Shown here: piece after piece, positions 62,801-64,000 of the stretch
How positions within the stretch are numbered: the stretch's first letter is position 1
Layout of the letters: each line of letters opens with the position of its first letter
Assembly (NCBI GenBank): GCA_965203365.1
Contig: OZ241878.1
Span: 1,426,001-1,490,000 of the forward strand
Source of the DNA: VYFG01 sp965203365
GTDB lineage: Bacteria; Pseudomonadota; Gammaproteobacteria; Arenicellales; Poriferihabitantaceae
Length of the DNA: 64,000 bases
Direction: 5' to 3'
Made by a program: the position numbers and the translations under genes
Notes under the pieces: generated by a model
Database searches by the model: none
Seen by the model: the letters and a program-made list of their open reading frames with translations, nothing else
Told to the model about the DNA's origin: nothing

Positions 62801-63342
62801 GGTGTTTCTGCGATTGAGTATCGGATTAAGTGGCTAATCGACGAGAGGATGGAATTATAGACGGGTTCGTGAAGCCTGCAGCAAGACTTGATACAGGATC
62901 AGAAATTCCCGCGAAATCCACAAGGCCAGTCAATCCGGGGGGTTCAGGGGGCTGGAACACTCCAGTGAGTTATGCATGACCGGACGGGGAAATCAACTCT
63001 TTGGGGAGCTTTGCTGGGGATTAACCATACCAACTCTCCTTGGTGCGACCTGCTGATCAAGCTGTGGCTCACGCATGGTTAGGTCCCGAGCCTCGTGACA
63101 GTTTTGTGATCGCAAACAAGGGGGGATGATAGTAATACACTGATGAAATGAATTGAACCATCGGGAGCGACCACCCCCTGACCCATGATGAAAGATTGAA
63201 ACGAAAGCATTTGTCGATGTTGTACTTGGTCAGTGCCATGATTTGGCTCTTTATAATTGTAACGCTCATTAGGAAATCGTGTTGTCCGTACCGAATCGTG
63301 ATCATCTCATGACTCTACCTTGCGCAATCAGAACATACAATT
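62801..63342. other. Intergenic stretch between lgt and vapBC
   Basis: Coding-like fragments occur on the plus strand (for example TKAFVDVVLGQCHDLALYN around 63200-63260), interrupted by stops. They could be remains of an accessory gene that I cannot identify. No intact gene or RNA was found. Confidence 0.35.
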
Positions 63343-63360
63343 TATCACCATATGATGATA
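63343..63360. promoter_or_regulatory. Palindromic operator candidate of vapBC
   Basis: TATCAcCATATGaTGATA is an 18-bp palindrome with one mismatched pair, centred on CATATG. It ends 33 bases before the VapB start, where VapBC complexes commonly bind to repress their own operon. Confidence 0.5.
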
Positions 63361-63393
63361 TTTTTGACGCCTTCAATCAAAGAGATGCCTGAT

Positions 63394-63555
63394 ATGAACG
63401 ACACTAAAAAAATTGATGATCAGTTATTGGCAGCAACTCAACGCTTGACCGGGCCAAGCGAGAAAAGTGCACTCGTTCAAGAAGGGTTGCGAGCCCTCAT
63501 TGAGAGAGAAAGTGCGCACCGGTTGGCGCGACTGGGAGGAAGCGAGCCCAACTGA
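63394..63555 (+). CDS. vapB: VapB-type antitoxin
   Basis: A 53-residue protein matching the short VapB family: IDDQLLAATQRLTG, EKSALVQEGLRALIERES and RLARLGGSEP, a ribbon-helix-helix DNA-binding antitoxin. The chosen ATG is at 63394, giving MNDTKKIDDQLL; an in-frame upstream start at 63352 lies inside the operator palindrome and is unlikely. The VapC gene follows 34 bases later, forming a type II toxin-antitoxin pair. The antitoxin would bind VapC and repress the operon with it. Confidence 0.88.
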   Translation: MNDTKKIDDQLLAATQRLTGPSEKSALVQEGLRALIERESAHRLARLGGSEPN

Positions 63556-63589
63556 CACCCATTTCTCGCCATCAATCCGGTTCGGCATC

Positions 63590-63934
63590 ATGATCCTGGC
63601 CGATACTTCGGTCTGGATCGACCAGCTACGCTCCAATAATCCGCAACTCGCCGATTCGCTCCGCCGAGGTCAGGTAATGGCACACCCGTTTGTCATGGGT
63701 GAACTGGCCTGCGGAAGTTTGCATCGCCGTGATGAAGTTATCGAGCGACTAAATGAGCCTCCAGCGTCGCCAGTCGTATCTGTGGGAGAGACGCTGTACT
63801 TGATTGAACATCATCAACTGATGGGGCTGGGAATCGGCTACATTGATATTCATTTGTTGGCGACAACGGCAGTCGCGAACAATACTGCGCTATGGACCCG
63901 CGATAAAAAGCTGATGAAAGTGGCGGCCAGTTGA
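63590..63934 (+). CDS. vapC: VapC-type PIN-domain ribonuclease toxin
   Basis: A 114-residue PIN-domain protein. The acidic active-site residues are in ILADTSVWID (first Asp), FVMGELACGSL (Glu), IGYIDIHLLA (Asp) and WTRDKKL (last Asp). These four acids bind Mg and cleave RNA, often tRNA or rRNA, in VapC toxins. The start is the ATG at 63590, 34 bases after vapB. The C-terminus (KLMKVAAS) is complete before a GGGGTT/AACCCC hairpin. Confidence 0.92.
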   Translation: MILADTSVWIDQLRSNNPQLADSLRRGQVMAHPFVMGELACGSLHRRDEVIERLNEPPASPVVSVGETLYLIEHHQLMGLGIGYIDIHLLATTAVANNTALWTRDKKLMKVAAS

Positions 63935-63938
63935 AGCT

Positions 63939-63957
63939 GGGGTTTAAAAATAACCCC
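63939..63957 (+). terminator. Hairpin after vapC
   Basis: GGGGTT and AACCCC form a 6-bp stem around a 7-base AT-rich loop, starting 4 bases past the vapC stop. No T-tract follows, so a terminator role is tentative. Confidence 0.4.
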
Positions 63958-64000
63958 TGCATTACCTGAAATTCAGTGACCGGTTTAACTCCGTGCTGTG

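Noticed and set aside
1..64000. CRISPR arrays, tRNA and rRNA genes
   Set aside because: No regularly spaced repeats, no tRNA cloverleaf with a T-loop signature and no rRNA sequence were recognised by eye on either strand; a dedicated scan would be needed to exclude them fully.

Overview
The window reads as chromosome of a gammaproteobacterium with moderately high GC. Lineage clues are a ZipA-type division gene between ligA and smc, a short phosphatidylserine decarboxylase in an ilvBNC-psd-pssA cluster, single-domain (short) N-acetylglutamate synthase, BamE, DsbC, YpjD/CcsA next to ffh, and a homo-oligomeric ATP sulfurylase (Sat). Sat, a c-type cytochrome and a tungsten-type aldehyde ferredoxin oxidoreductase would fit a sulfur-oxidising or otherwise lithotrophic lifestyle. 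That lifestyle is inference from gene content; I cannot name a species.

Layout. 1-2 kb: accessory DNA with a tight cassette of very small overlapping genes and a frameshifted IS1595-type transposase. 2-8 kb: aldehyde ferredoxin oxidoreductase, an eroded non-coding kilobase, a HigBA-type toxin/antitoxin-peptidase pair with its own promoter and terminator, and a frameshifted surface lipoprotein. 8-20 kb: housekeeping genes (DUF1285 protein and hrcA, divergent from nadK-recN-short NAGS-bamE; then dsbC, a nucleoside phosphorylase/glycosyltransferase pair, mdh, mltD). 20-22 kb: first of two inverted copies of an AAA-ATPase/PD-(D/E)XK gene. 22-41 kb: HolD-like protein, pssA, psd, ilvC-N-B, a DUF3530 hydrolase, ffh, ccsA/ypjD, tsaB with a DinG/YoaA-type helicase, dnaJ-dnaK-grpE, aroG and sat. 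41.7-47.1 kb: a four-gene envelope cassette, the most unusual item here. 47-64 kb: trxB, an Smr protein, the second AAA-ATPase copy, a cytochrome c, a sulfatase pseudogene, alkB, an FAD-linked dehydrogenase, ligA-zipA-smc, lgt and a VapBC pair.

The cassette at 41676-47071 encodes four proteins: a four-helix membrane protein with cytoplasmic coiled coils; a one-helix vWA-like protein; a MotA/TolQ/ExbB-like four-helix protein with a roughly 320-residue coiled-coil tail; and a one-helix protein carrying two 88-residue-period repeats, an OmpA-like peptidoglycan-binding domain and a staphylococcal-nuclease-like domain that lacks two catalytic acids. The MotA-like-with-tail plus OmpA-anchored-partner logic matches the ZorAB motor of Zorya anti-phage systems, but the vWA subunit, the extra membrane subunit and the nuclease-like fusion do not match any Zorya type I know. 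I propose it as a candidate undescribed ion-driven envelope machine, possibly defensive.

Regulation visible in the sequence: two sigma-32-like promoters serve grpE and dnaK, while hrcA lies 28 kb away with no CIRCE element seen anywhere; divergent hrcA/nadK promoters flank an inverted repeat; both toxin-antitoxin loci have promoter-proximal palindromes; ilvB has a good sigma-70 promoter. No rRNA, tRNA or CRISPR array was recognised.
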